A DNA stretch of 64,000 nucleotides from positions 1-64,000 of the forward strand of contig JBBDWL010000138.1 in the NCBI GenBank assembly GCA_040902895.1, in the 5' to 3' direction. Every line of letters begins with the position of its first letter. Position 1 is the stretch's first letter. Below, in pieces: positions 18,542 to 26,814 of this stretch. The DNA comes from JALYRV01 sp040902895. GTDB lineage: Bacteria; Acidobacteriota; Vicinamibacteria; Vicinamibacterales; SCN-69-37. Under the pieces are notes generated by a model. It saw only the letters and a list, made by a program, of their open reading frames with translations. It was not told the DNA's origin and ran no database searches. The position numbers and the translations under genes were made by a program.

Positions 18542-19930
18542 ATGAAACCGGTGTGTCTCGCGTTCGTGCTGGCGGCGGCTTCCGCGTGTGTGGTCCCGGC
18601 TGCCAGCCAGGCCCCCACCACGGTCATCACCGGCGGCACGGTGGTGACGGTTGATGCCGCGGCGCGTGTGATCGAGAACGGCGCGGTGGCGATTCAGGGC
18701 GAGACGATCGTCGCCGTCGGGACGGCCGCGTCGGTCGGCGGCGCCTACCCGGGCGCCGAGCGTGTCGATGCCACCGGACACGTCATCATGCCGGGACTGA
18801 TCAACACGCACGGCCATGCGCCGATGGTGCTGTATCGCGGCCTTGCCGACGACATGGCGCTGATGGACTGGCTGCAGCAGTACATCTTCCCGGCCGAGGC
18901 GAAAACCGTATCGCCCGACTTCGTGCGCGTCGGCACCCGGCTGGCCGCGCTCGAGATGATCGAATCGGGCACGACGACCTATGCCGACATGTATTACTTC
19001 GAGGAAGAGATCGCCGCCGCCACGAAGGCGGCCGGTCTTCGCGCCGTGCTCGGACAGACGATCATCCAGTTTCCGGTCGCCGACGCAAAGACGTGGCAGG
19101 AAGGTCTGGCGCGCACGGAAGCGTTCGTCCGGCAATGGCGCAACGATGCGCTGATCACGCCCGCGTATGCGCCCCACTCCATGTACACGCTCGATGCGGC
19201 GATGCTGAAGGCCATTCGCGCCTCGGCCGATCGCGAGCGGGCGCTTGTCTTGATTCACTTGTCCGAAACAAAAGTCGAGAATGACGACTCGCAGAAAAGC
19301 CACGGCATGTCGCCCACGGCGTGGCTCGAACAGCTCGGCTTCCTGAAGCCTGGCACGCTCGGCGCGCACGGCGTGTGGCTCAGCGACGCAGACCTTGCCC
19401 TGCTGGCGCAACGCGGCGTCAGCCTCTCGCACAATCCCGAGAGCAACATGAAGCTGGCCAGCGGCGCGGCGCCGGTTGGGAAGTGGCTCGCGGCCGGCAT
19501 CGCGTCAGGCATCGGCACCGACGGCGCCGCAAGCAACAACGATCTCGACATGTTCGAAGCCATGCGCGTCGCGTCGTTCCTGCAGAAGCATACGACCGGC
19601 GATCCGCGCGCGCTGCCCGCCAGGGCCGCACTGGAGATGGCCACGATCGGCGGGGCCCGCGCCCTCGGCCTTCAGGCCCGCACCGGCTCGCTCGAACCCG
19701 GCAAGCTCGCCGACATCATCGTCGTCGACATGTCGCGGGCGCATCAGACGCCGATGTACGATCCGATCTCGCATCTTGTGTATGCCACACGCGGCGACAA
19801 CGTGCGCGACGTGTTCGTCCACGGCCGCGTGCTGATGCGCGACAGGCAGGTCAAGACGCTCGACCGCGCCGCCGTGCTTCGCGAGGCGCGCGCCATGCAG
19901 CAGAAAGTCAAGGCGGCAGTCTCGAAATGA
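18542..19930 (+). CDS. exported MTA/SAH deaminase-like amidohydrolase
   Basis: A 462-residue metal-dependent amidohydrolase of the 5'-methylthioadenosine/S-adenosylhomocysteine deaminase type. Metal ligands are in NTHGHAP (near residue 88), HLSET, GAHGVWLSDADL and the Asp of GTDGAASNNDLDMFEA (near 324); SHNPESNMKLASG is also characteristic. Unusually, the enzyme starts with a hydrophobic leader (CLAFVLAAASACVVPAASQA), so it is probably periplasmic or lipid-anchored. The frame is open further upstream, but the ATG at 18542 fits the leader. Its stop overlaps the hpt ATG by 4 bases. Confidence 0.88.
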   Translation: MKPVCLAFVLAAASACVVPAASQAPTTVITGGTVVTVDAAARVIENGAVAIQGETIVAVGTAASVGGAYPGAERVDATGHVIMPGLINTHGHAPMVLYRGLADDMALMDWLQQYIFPAEAKTVSPDFVRVGTRLAALEMIESGTTTYADMYYFEEEIAAATKAAGLRAVLGQTIIQFPVADAKTWQEGLARTEAFVRQWRNDALITPAYAPHSMYTLDAAMLKAIRASADRERALVLIHLSETKVENDDSQKSHGMSPTAWLEQLGFLKPGTLGAHGVWLSDADLALLAQRGVSLSHNPESNMKLASGAAPVGKWLAAGIASGIGTDGAASNNDLDMFEAMRVASFLQKHTTGDPRALPARAALEMATIGGARALGLQARTGSLEPGKLADIIVVDMSRAHQTPMYDPISHLVYATRGDNVRDVFVHGRVLMRDRQVKTLDRAAVLREARAMQQKVKAAVSK

Positions 19931-20439
19931 CGACCCTCATCGACGAGGCCACGCTGCAGGCGCGCGTAAAGGAAGTGGCGCGAGACATCCGCCGCGACGC
20001 CGGCCCGGACGCGATCCTCCTGCTCGGGGTGCTCAAGGGCGCATTCATGTTCATGGCCGATCTGATGCGCAGCATCGGCGGCGACGTCACGTGCGACTTC
20101 ATCTCGGTCTCGAGCTACGTCGGCTCCACGTCGAGCGGGGAAGTGCAGATACGCAAAGATGTCGACAGTCCGCTCGAGGGCCGCCGCGTCATCATCGTCG
20201 AAGACATCGTCGACACCGGCCTGACGTTGCATTACCTGCGGGGCATCCTTCAGAAGCGAAACCCGAAGACACTGCACACGGCGTGTCTGCTCAGCAAGCC
20301 GTCGCGACGCAAGACAACGGTGCCGGTTGACTATGTGGGATTCGAGATCGAAGACCGGTTCGTCGTCGGCTACGGCCTCGATTTCAACGAGCGGTACCGC
20401 AATCTGCCCTTTATCGCGATCGTGGAAGGGGTCTCGTGA
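19927..20439 (+). CDS. hpt: hypoxanthine phosphoribosyltransferase
   Basis: A 170-residue purine-salvage enzyme that converts hypoxanthine (and often guanine) with PRPP to IMP/GMP. The PRPP loop IIVEDIVDTGLTLHYL is near residue 97, LLGVLKGAFMFMADL near 36, and the base-binding region DYVGFEIEDRFVVGYGLDFNERYRN is near 135-159 (the motif is split here for length: KPSRRKTTVPVDYVGF then FVVGYGLDF). The ATG overlaps the preceding stop (ATGA). The following rpiB-like gene overlaps its stop. Salvage of the base released upstream is a plausible link. Confidence 0.94.
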   Translation: MTTLIDEATLQARVKEVARDIRRDAGPDAILLLGVLKGAFMFMADLMRSIGGDVTCDFISVSSYVGSTSSGEVQIRKDVDSPLEGRRVIIVEDIVDTGLTLHYLRGILQKRNPKTLHTACLLSKPSRRKTTVPVDYVGFEIEDRFVVGYGLDFNERYRNLPFIAIVEGVS

Positions 20440-21071
20440 TGGCGCGCCGCTTCGGCATCATCACGGAGGCTGACGCGCGGAACCTCCCAATCGGATCCAG
20501 TGTGGAGCTCGAGAAGGGCGGACACGTCACACCGCTTGCGCAAGACACCCTGCGCGAGCGCCGGGTCACCGTGATCGTCGGCGGATCGATCGATCCGGCC
20601 CTGCCCGCCGACCTTGCGCCGGTGTCGCCGGCCAGGCGGATTGCCATCGGGTCTGACCACACCGGCCTGGCGATGAAGGAGACGCTCATCGGGCACTTCC
20701 GGAAGCAGGGGCTCGCCGTGACCGATCACGGCACCAACACCGCGGACGCCGTCGACTATCCGGATACTGCCGGCCGCGTGGCCAAGGCCGTCGCCCGCGG
20801 CGAAGCCGATGCGGGGATCGTCATCGACGGCGCCGGCATCGGATCGACGATTGCCGCGAACAAGGTGCGCGGCATCCGGGCCGCCATGTGCCTCAATCAA
20901 ACGATTGCCCGCTACGCGCGCGAGCACAACGGCGCCAACGTGGCCGCGCTCGGTTCGACGCTGATGACGAACGAGGAAGCCGTCGCAATTGCCGATATCT
21001 TCCTGACGACGCCTACGAAGGAGCCGCGCTATCTACGCCGGCTGCTCAAAGTGCGAGAATTAGAGCGGTAG
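20436..21071 (+). CDS. RpiB/LacAB-family sugar-phosphate isomerase with N-terminal extension and altered active site
   Basis: A 211-residue protein. Residues about 68-211 are an RpiB domain: RIAIGSDHTGLAMKETL, HNGANVAALGSTLMT. The position of the catalytic Cys in E. coli RpiB (CGTGIG) is IDGAGIGSTIAANK here, so Cys is replaced by Asp and the following Thr by Ala. The first 67 residues (RRFGIITEADARNLPIGS, LEKGGHVTPLAQDTLRERR) resemble the short domain found on microcompartment-associated RpiB, EutT-like and related proteins. GTG at 20436 gives a 4-base overlap with hpt; ATG at 20439 is the alternative. Confidence 0.85.
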   Translation: MMARRFGIITEADARNLPIGSSVELEKGGHVTPLAQDTLRERRVTVIVGGSIDPALPADLAPVSPARRIAIGSDHTGLAMKETLIGHFRKQGLAVTDHGTNTADAVDYPDTAGRVAKAVARGEADAGIVIDGAGIGSTIAANKVRGIRAAMCLNQTIARYAREHNGANVAALGSTLMTNEEAVAIADIFLTTPTKEPRYLRRLLKVRELER

Positions 21072-21091
21072 GCCGGAACTTCAGTTCCGGC
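21072..21091. repeat. hairpin between rpiB-like gene and deoC
   Basis: Perfect stem GCCGGAACT, loop TC, AGTTCCGGC. It starts on the base after the rpiB stop and ends 5 bases before the deoC ATG, occupying the whole ribosome-binding region. The architecture (9-base stem, 2-base loop) equals that of the copies at 15514 and 57642, but the sequence differs. Confidence 0.7.
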
Positions 21092-21096
21092 ATCCT

Positions 21097-21981
21097 ATGG
21101 ACAACATCGACATCCGGCAGCTGATCGACATCATTACCGCGGAAGTGATCGCGGCGACGCGGCAGCCGTCCGTCGCGGGCGGACGCTGCGCCTGTCATGC
21201 AACGCAGATTGACTGCTGTCCGGATCGGCTGCGCGGTGTCATCGATGCCGGCGCGACGCGCATCGGACTGCATGCGGCTGGCGGGGCGGCCGCGGGGGTG
21301 GCCGGCCTGATCGATCACACGCTGCTGAAACCGGACGCCACGCGCAAAGAGATCGAGCAACTCTGCAGCGAGGCGGCCGAGCATCATTTCGCCACGGTCT
21401 GCGTGAACCCGACGTGGGTCGCGCTCTGCGCCAAGCTCTTGGCGAATTCCAGCGTTGGCGTGTGCACCGTGGTGGGATTCCCGCTGGGGGCCGCAACTCC
21501 CGACGTCAAGCACTACGAGACGCGGAGAGCGATCTTCGACGGCGCGCGCGAGGTCGACATGGTCATCAACGTCGGCGCGCTGAAGTCCGGCGATCTGCGC
21601 GGCGTCGAGCGCGACATCGAGGCCGTGACGGTGCCGTGCCGCGACTGCGGCGTGGTCAGCAAAGTGATCATCGAGGCCGCTCTGTTGACCGATGACGAGA
21701 AGATTACGGCGTGCACGCTCTCGAAGGCGGCCGGGGCCGATTTCGTGAAGACGTCCACCGGCTTCGGCCCAGGCGGGGCGACGGCAGCCGACGTCGCGCT
21801 CATGCGGCGCGTGGTCGGCGACGACATGGGCGTGAAGGCGGCAGGCGGCGTGCGCGACCTCGATAGCCTGCGCGCGATGGTCGAGGCCGGCGCATCGCGC
21901 GTGGGCGCCTCGGCCGGCGTCAAGATTGTGCAACAGAGCGCCGGCACATCGGTCGCATCAGCACCGCCGAGCGGTTACTAG
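21097..21981 (+). CDS. deoC: deoxyribose-phosphate aldolase with Cys-rich, encapsulation-peptide-like N-terminus
   Basis: A 294-residue protein. The class I aldolase domain (about 68-285) shows IDHTLLKPDATRKEIEQLC, the Asp of EVDMVINVGAL, the Schiff-base Lys in FVKTSTGFGPGGAT (near residue 228), and VKAAGGVRD. It cleaves 2-deoxyribose 5-phosphate to glyceraldehyde 3-phosphate and acetaldehyde. The extra 67 N-terminal residues begin with an amphipathic helix (IRQLIDIITAEVIAATR), then a Cys cluster (CACHATQIDCCPDRLR) near 28-44. Plain DeoC lacks both. Stops 4 bases into the convergent mscS-like gene. Confidence 0.92.
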   Translation: MDNIDIRQLIDIITAEVIAATRQPSVAGGRCACHATQIDCCPDRLRGVIDAGATRIGLHAAGGAAAGVAGLIDHTLLKPDATRKEIEQLCSEAAEHHFATVCVNPTWVALCAKLLANSSVGVCTVVGFPLGAATPDVKHYETRRAIFDGAREVDMVINVGALKSGDLRGVERDIEAVTVPCRDCGVVSKVIIEAALLTDDEKITACTLSKAAGADFVKTSTGFGPGGATAADVALMRRVVGDDMGVKAAGGVRDLDSLRAMVEAGASRVGASAGVKIVQQSAGTSVASAPPSGY

Positions 21982-23090
21982 GAGTCGTCCGGCTGCGAGA
22001 CGAGGTTCACGGTCCGCGTGGGGAACGGGAACTCGATCCCCGACGCGTCGTAGGCTTTCTTCAGGCGGCGTCTCAGCTCGCGTCCAACCTCCCACTGCTT
22101 GAGCGGCACCGTCTTGATCCGCACCTTGAGCGTGACCGACGAGTCGGCGAACGCGTCCACGCCGAGCACCTCGATGTCGTTCAGAATGAACGGCGCAAAG
22201 GCATCGTCCTTCCGGAGCGCCGCGCCAACCTCGCGTACGACTTTTACCACCTCGTCGGTGTCGGCGGAATAGGCCGCCGGAAGGTCGATCACGTAGTACG
22301 AGAAGTCCTTCGTCCGGTTCATGATGGCCGTCACGGAACCGTGCGGAATGATGTGCACGTTGCCTTCGAGATCGCGCAGCACGATGGTCCGCAGGCTCAT
22401 CTCCTCGACGATCCCGCCGTGCGCGTCGATCTGGACGACGTCGCCGACGCGTACCTCATTTTCGAGAATCATGAAAAAGCCGCTGAGGATGTCCTTCACC
22501 AGCGTCTGCGCGCCGAAGCCGACGGCCAGGCCGAGAATGCCGGCGCCGGTGAGAATCGGCGTGATGTCGAGGCCCACTTCGCGCAGGATCATCAGGCTCG
22601 CCACGACCACCACGAGCGTCGTCAGCACGTTCTGAATCAGGCCGCCGAGCGTCCTGGCGCGCTTGGCGCGCTCCAGGACTTCGAGTCCGGTGCCGGTGTT
22701 GACCTCCTGCTCGAAACGGCTGACCATCAGGCCGATCACCCGGACGAGGAGCAGCGCGATGGCCGCGATCAGCAGCAGGCGGAGGCCGCCGGTCACGGCC
22801 CACGCGGTCACCTCGCCGAGCCGCAGACCGCGCCTCAGCGGCGCGCCGGCCAGCTCCAGCGCGGGAGGCGTCAGCGCGATGGCCAGCAGAGAAAAGAGCG
22901 TCAGCCGGACGAGCCGGATGGGCGTTCGCACCACCGGCGCCCGCAGCGAGACGTTGGCGTCGCCAAGTCCGCGCCGAATGACGAAGCGCACCAGGCGCGC
23001 GCCGATCTCCGCGGCGACCAGGGCGATAGCCGCGGCGGCGACCAGGGCCGCAAAGACGGACTGCCAATCGGGAGGTGTGTGGAAAAACAT
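21978..23090 (-). CDS. small-conductance mechanosensitive channel (MscS family)
   Basis: A 370-residue channel with four or so N-terminal helices (about 10-30, 65-85, 95-120, 150-170). The pore helix GILGLAVGFGAQTLVKDILSG is near residue 185, and the beta domain follows (VRVGDVVQIDAHGGIVEEM, GNVHIIPHG). It opens under membrane tension to release solutes. A C-terminal alpha/beta domain ends near 355. Its ATG lies 4 bases from a 145-base quasi-palindrome that separates it from the upstream kinase gene. Confidence 0.92.
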   Translation of the reverse strand: MFFHTPPDWQSVFAALVAAAAIALVAAEIGARLVRFVIRRGLGDANVSLRAPVVRTPIRLVRLTLFSLLAIALTPPALELAGAPLRRGLRLGEVTAWAVTGGLRLLLIAAIALLLVRVIGLMVSRFEQEVNTGTGLEVLERAKRARTLGGLIQNVLTTLVVVVASLMILREVGLDITPILTGAGILGLAVGFGAQTLVKDILSGFFMILENEVRVGDVVQIDAHGGIVEEMSLRTIVLRDLEGNVHIIPHGSVTAIMNRTKDFSYYVIDLPAAYSADTDEVVKVVREVGAALRKDDAFAPFILNDIEVLGVDAFADSSVTLKVRIKTVPLKQWEVGRELRRRLKKAYDASGIEFPFPTRTVNLVSQPDDS

Positions 23091-23094
23091 TCAG

Positions 23095-23239
23095 AAGTGT
23101 AAATTGTAAATTGTAAATAGCATTGTTTATTGAGCTATTGGCCTGTCACGCCGCGACGCCTTCACGTCGTCAGAGCGTGACAGCGCGACGACGCAATAAC
23201 GCAATAGACAATGCTATTTACAATTTACAATTTACATTT
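23095..23239. repeat. 145-base MITE-like quasi-palindrome
   Basis: Arms 23095-23132 and 23202-23239 are 38 bases long and complementary except for two positions. They are AT-rich with repeated TTGTAAA units, in contrast to the GC-rich core, which itself holds TGTCACGC at 23144-23151 and GCGTGACA at 23175-23182. It fills the space between the stop of the kinase gene (23255) and the start of the channel gene (23090), both on the minus strand. Confidence 0.8.
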
Positions 23240-23254
23240 CGTGATCTCTTAACG

Positions 23255-24598
23255 TCAGGCCGCGGCGAGCGGGACGCGCAACGTCGCGCGGCAGCCGGGC
23301 GCCGGTTCGCGATTCTCGAGCGCGAGCGTGCCGCCGTGCGCTTCGGCGATCTGCCGGCTCAGGACCAGCCCGATACCCGATCCGCCGGGCTTTGTCGTGA
23401 AGAACGGCACGAAGAGATTGCCCGTGTTTGCCAGGCCGGGGCCGCTGTCGTCGACGAAGAGCTCCACCATGCCGGCGTCGGTCAGACGCCAGCTCACGGT
23501 GACGCGCCCCGACGTTTCGGCCGCCGCCTCGACGGCGTTGCGCACCAGGTTGATGAACAGCTGCTCCATCTGATCGACGTCGGCATTGATGGTCGCTGCC
23601 GGGCCGGGGCGCACGGCCACGGTCATCCGGCGCTCGAGCGCGGCAATGCGGTGCACGAACGCGCCGATGTCGAGCGGCCGCAGCTGCGGCTGCGGCAATC
23701 GCGCCAGGCGCGCGTACGCGCCCATGAAGCGGCCCAGCGAGTCGGCCCTGCCCGCGATCACGCTCAAGCCGCGATCGAGATCGTCACGCCAGTCGACGGG
23801 GAGCGGATCCTGCGCCACGACCTTGCCCAGACTGCCGGCGATCGATTTGATGGGGGCCAGCGAATTGTTCAACTCGTGGCCGATGACGCGAATCAGCCGC
23901 TGCCACGCCTGGCGTTCTTCCTCGCGCAGCGGCCGGCTCACGTCGGCCAGCGCGATCATCTCGTGCGGCCGGCCGTCCTGCCGGAAGACGCTGCGCCGCA
24001 TTTCCCAGCGCCCGGCGCCCCCGGGAAAACTGGTGTTGATGACTCGCGCATGATCCTCGGTAAAGCACATCGTCAACCCGAGATCGGCGACCGTCTTGCC
24101 GAGCATGCGGTCTGAGGGCTGCTGCAGCAGGTTCTCACCGGCGCGATTGACGAACTTCAATCGGCGATCCGGATCGAATGTGAAGACCGCGACTTCGATT
24201 TCGGCCATCGCGGTGCGCAGAAGGTTCGTGGCGTCGAGCGCATCCATCCGCTGGTGCCGCAGCAGATCGACGAGCGCGTTGACCTCCATCATCACCTGGC
24301 CGAGTGGATCGTCCCCGCGCGCGCCGCGGGCGCGAATGGAATAGTCACCCTCGCCAAGGGCGGCGAGCAGGTTCGAGAGGGTCTGCAGCGGCAGCACGAC
24401 GCGCTCACGCAGGGCAAATGAGAACCCCAGGCAGACCAGGACGACGAAGACGGTGAGCGTCCACTGCACCTTCGGCGTGTAGGCGCCGGTCCAGAGAAAG
24501 ATGAGGGAGATGGCCGCGCCCGGCATCGCGGACGCGAGGGCCATCAACAGGACGCGGCGATCGTGGGTCAAGACGGGCAGCTGTGAGCGAAGCATCAC
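23255..24598 (-). CDS. NtrY-like sensor histidine kinase
   Basis: A 447-residue kinase with two N-terminal helices (about 17-36 and 42-62), a HAMP-like linker, a PAS domain (about 130-220, AEIEVAVFTFDPDRRLKFVN) and the kinase core. The H-box is RVIGHELNNSLAPIKSIAGS (near residue 245), the N-box LFINLVRNAVEAA, with G-boxes DDSGPGL and GSGIGLVLSR. It lies 7 bases after the NtrC-type regulator gene and is its probable partner. The short periplasmic loop suggests sensing in or near the membrane. Confidence 0.92.
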   Translation of the reverse strand: MMLRSQLPVLTHDRRVLLMALASAMPGAAISLIFLWTGAYTPKVQWTLTVFVVLVCLGFSFALRERVVLPLQTLSNLLAALGEGDYSIRARGARGDDPLGQVMMEVNALVDLLRHQRMDALDATNLLRTAMAEIEVAVFTFDPDRRLKFVNRAGENLLQQPSDRMLGKTVADLGLTMCFTEDHARVINTSFPGGAGRWEMRRSVFRQDGRPHEMIALADVSRPLREEERQAWQRLIRVIGHELNNSLAPIKSIAGSLGKVVAQDPLPVDWRDDLDRGLSVIAGRADSLGRFMGAYARLARLPQPQLRPLDIGAFVHRIAALERRMTVAVRPGPAATINADVDQMEQLFINLVRNAVEAAAETSGRVTVSWRLTDAGMVELFVDDSGPGLANTGNLFVPFFTTKPGGSGIGLVLSRQIAEAHGGTLALENREPAPGCRATLRVPLAAA

Positions 24599-24605
24599 GC
24601 TGCCC

Positions 24606-26003
24606 TTACAGTCCGTAGCGTTGCAGCCTTCGGTAGAGCGCGCTGCGGCTGAGGCCGAGCGCCTTCGCCGCCTGACTGACGTTGCCGTCGACGCGCGTCA
24701 TGGCCTTCCTGATGAGGAAGCACTCGACGTCTTCGAGGCTCATGTCTTCGAGCCGGCCGACGGCCTCCTTCGACGCGCGAAGCCCCAGGTCGGCGACTTT
24801 GATCGCAGGGCCCGACGCCATCAGCACGGCGCGTTCGACGGCGTGATCGAGCTCGCGGACGTTGCCGGGCCAGGCGTGTTCGAGCAGCGCCTGCACGGCG
24901 CCTGCGTCGAAGCCGGTGAGACGCTTGCGATAGCGCGTCGCGTGCTCGCGCAGGAAGTGCTGCGCCAGCAGCGGCAGGTCTTCGCGGCGCTCGCGCAGCG
25001 CGGGCAGATTGACCTCGATCGTGTTCAGGCGGAAGAGCAGGTCCTGCCGGAAGCGGCCCGATGCGACCTCGTCGACGAGGTCCGCGTTGGTCGCCGAGAT
25101 GATGCGGACGTCGACACGCCTGGTGCGCGACGATCCGAGCCGCTCGAACTCGCCCGTTTCGATGACGCGCAGCAGTTTGGCCTGCTGTCCCATCGGCACA
25201 TTGGCGATCTCATCGAGAAACAGCGTGCCCTGGTCGGCAAGCTCGAACCGGCCGACGCGATCGGCGCGCGCGTCCGTGAACGCACCGCGCACGTGCCCGA
25301 AGAGCTCCGACTCGAACACGCCTTCTGACACGCCGCCCGCATTGACGGTGACCATCGGGCGCGAGGCACGCAGCGACATGCCATGCAGCGCATTGGCGAT
25401 GACCTGCTTGCCGGTGCCGTTCTCTCCCGTAATGAGCACGTTCGCGTCGGACGGACCGACGCGCGAGACGAGCTGCAGCACCGCCTGCATCGCGGGCGAC
25501 TCGGCGATGATCTTCGGGCCTTCACCGCGTAGCAGCCAGTTTTCGGCCTCGAGCCGCTGGCCGCGGCGCAGCGCCTGACTGAGCTCGATCTGCGTTCGCA
25601 GGATGGCCAGCAGGCGCGCGTTGTCCCACGGCTTCTGCACGAAGTCGCGCGCGCCGCGGCGCATCGCTTCGACCGCGACGTCGACACTGCCCCAGGCTGT
25701 CATCACGACAATCGGCAGCGTGGGATCGATGGCGGCAAGGCGCGTGAGCAGATCGAGGCCCTCTTCGCCCGACGTCGTGTCGCGGGCGTAGTTCAGATCG
25801 ATCAGCGCCGCGTCGAACTCGCGCGCCTCGAGCGCAGCGAGGACACCCGCAGGCGACGAGGCCGTCTCGAGCTGAAAACCCTGCGACTTGACGAGCAGCC
25901 GCAGCGCCTCGAGCACGTCAGGCTGATCGTCGGCGATCAGCACGCGCGCCGCGGCAGTCTTCGACGCCGGCCTGGTCTCGCTGGGCAACACGGCGATATT
26001 CAT
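24606..26003 (-). CDS. sigma54-dependent response regulator (NtrC family)
   Basis: A 465-residue regulator. The receiver domain occupies residues 17-140, with the phosphoacceptor Asp in ALIDLNYARD (near 70), Thr in VVMTAWGS and Lys in DFVQKPW. The AAA+ domain (160-385) has Walker A GENGTGKQV, the sigma54-contact loop as GAFTDA instead of GAFTGA, and Walker B GTLFLDEIA. A Fis-type helix-turn-helix closes it (GNVSQAAKALGLSRSALYRR). It sits between the exporter genes and the kinase and probably controls the exporter operon. Confidence 0.94.
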   Translation of the reverse strand: MNIAVLPSETRPASKTAAARVLIADDQPDVLEALRLLVKSQGFQLETASSPAGVLAALEAREFDAALIDLNYARDTTSGEEGLDLLTRLAAIDPTLPIVVMTAWGSVDVAVEAMRRGARDFVQKPWDNARLLAILRTQIELSQALRRGQRLEAENWLLRGEGPKIIAESPAMQAVLQLVSRVGPSDANVLITGENGTGKQVIANALHGMSLRASRPMVTVNAGGVSEGVFESELFGHVRGAFTDARADRVGRFELADQGTLFLDEIANVPMGQQAKLLRVIETGEFERLGSSRTRRVDVRIISATNADLVDEVASGRFRQDLLFRLNTIEVNLPALRERREDLPLLAQHFLREHATRYRKRLTGFDAGAVQALLEHAWPGNVRELDHAVERAVLMASGPAIKVADLGLRASKEAVGRLEDMSLEDVECFLIRKAMTRVDGNVSQAAKALGLSRSALYRRLQRYGL

Positions 26004-26057
26004 GGGATGGGGAGACGCGAGGTTCCGCGGTGCCCGTGGAACCTCGCGCGTTATCCG

Positions 26058-26801
26058 TTAGTGCTTGATGTCGAAGCCGGATTCTTCCAGCTGCTGTTCG
26101 CCACGCTTGGTGCCGTCTTCCTCGACGACGCGGCCGTCGAAGAGATGGATCGATCGGTCGGCGTGCCGCGCGTAGCGCGGGTCGTGCGTGACCATGCAGA
26201 TCGTGGCGCCTTCGCGGTGCAGCTCGCGCAGCAGGTCCATCACGGCCTCGCCGTTCTTCGAGTCCAGGTTGCCGGTGGGCTCGTCGGCCAGCAGGATCGA
26301 CGGCGCGCCGCCGACGGCGCGGGCGACCGCGACGCGTTGCTGCTGACCGCCCGAGAGCTGCGACGGCAGGTGCTTCGCGCGGTGGGACATGCCGACCTTC
26401 TCGAGCGCCGTCATCACGCGCTCTTTGCGCTCGGCCGACTTCATGCCGCGGTAGGTGAGCGGCAGCTCGACGTTCTCATACACGGTGAGGTCGCCGATCA
26501 GATTGAAGCTCTGAAAGATGAACCCGATCTCCCGGTTGCGCACGCGGGCGCGCTCGCTGAGCGGCAGGTCGGCGACCTGGCGGCCATTGAGCACGTACGT
26601 GCCCTCGGTCGGCGTGTCGAGCAGGCCGAGAATCGACAGCAGCGTCGACTTGCCACAGCCCGATGGCCCGGCAATCGAGATGTACTCGCCGCGCGCGATC
26701 TCGAGGTGAATGCCCGACAGGGCGTGGGTCTCGACCTCGTCGGTGTAAAAGACCTTGGTCACGCCATCGAGGGCGATCAGTGGAGAAGCGGGCGAAGTCA
26801 T
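26058..26801 (-). CDS. ABC transporter ATP-binding protein (MacB/LolD type)
   Basis: A 247-residue ATPase with Walker A GPSGCGKST (near residue 43), the Q-loop FIFQSFNLI, signature LSGGQQQRVAVARA and Walker B ILLADEPTGNLDS, which are typical of the LolD/MacB group. I chose the ATG at 26801, which has AGGAG 6 bases upstream; a longer frame reaches 26846 but would overlap the adaptor gene. No permease gene with it is found; four orphan permeases without ATPases lie elsewhere in the window. Confidence 0.93.
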   Translation of the reverse strand: MTSPASPLIALDGVTKVFYTDEVETHALSGIHLEIARGEYISIAGPSGCGKSTLLSILGLLDTPTEGTYVLNGRQVADLPLSERARVRNREIGFIFQSFNLIGDLTVYENVELPLTYRGMKSAERKERVMTALEKVGMSHRAKHLPSQLSGGQQQRVAVARAVGGAPSILLADEPTGNLDSKNGEAVMDLLRELHREGATICMVTHDPRYARHADRSIHLFDGRVVEEDGTKRGEQQLEESGFDIKH

Positions 26802-26814
26802 CGGAGCTCCTTTG

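Noticed and set aside
20436..23090. A complete bacterial microcompartment locus
   Set aside because: I looked for BMC-H/BMC-P shell proteins and aldehyde dehydrogenase cargo around rpiB-deoC and found none; only the tagged-looking enzymes are present.
25260..25330. GAFTDA instead of GAFTGA in the NtrC-type regulator as a sign of lost sigma54 contact
   Set aside because: To my knowledge this variant recurs in many otherwise ordinary sigma54 activators, so it is not evidence of altered function.
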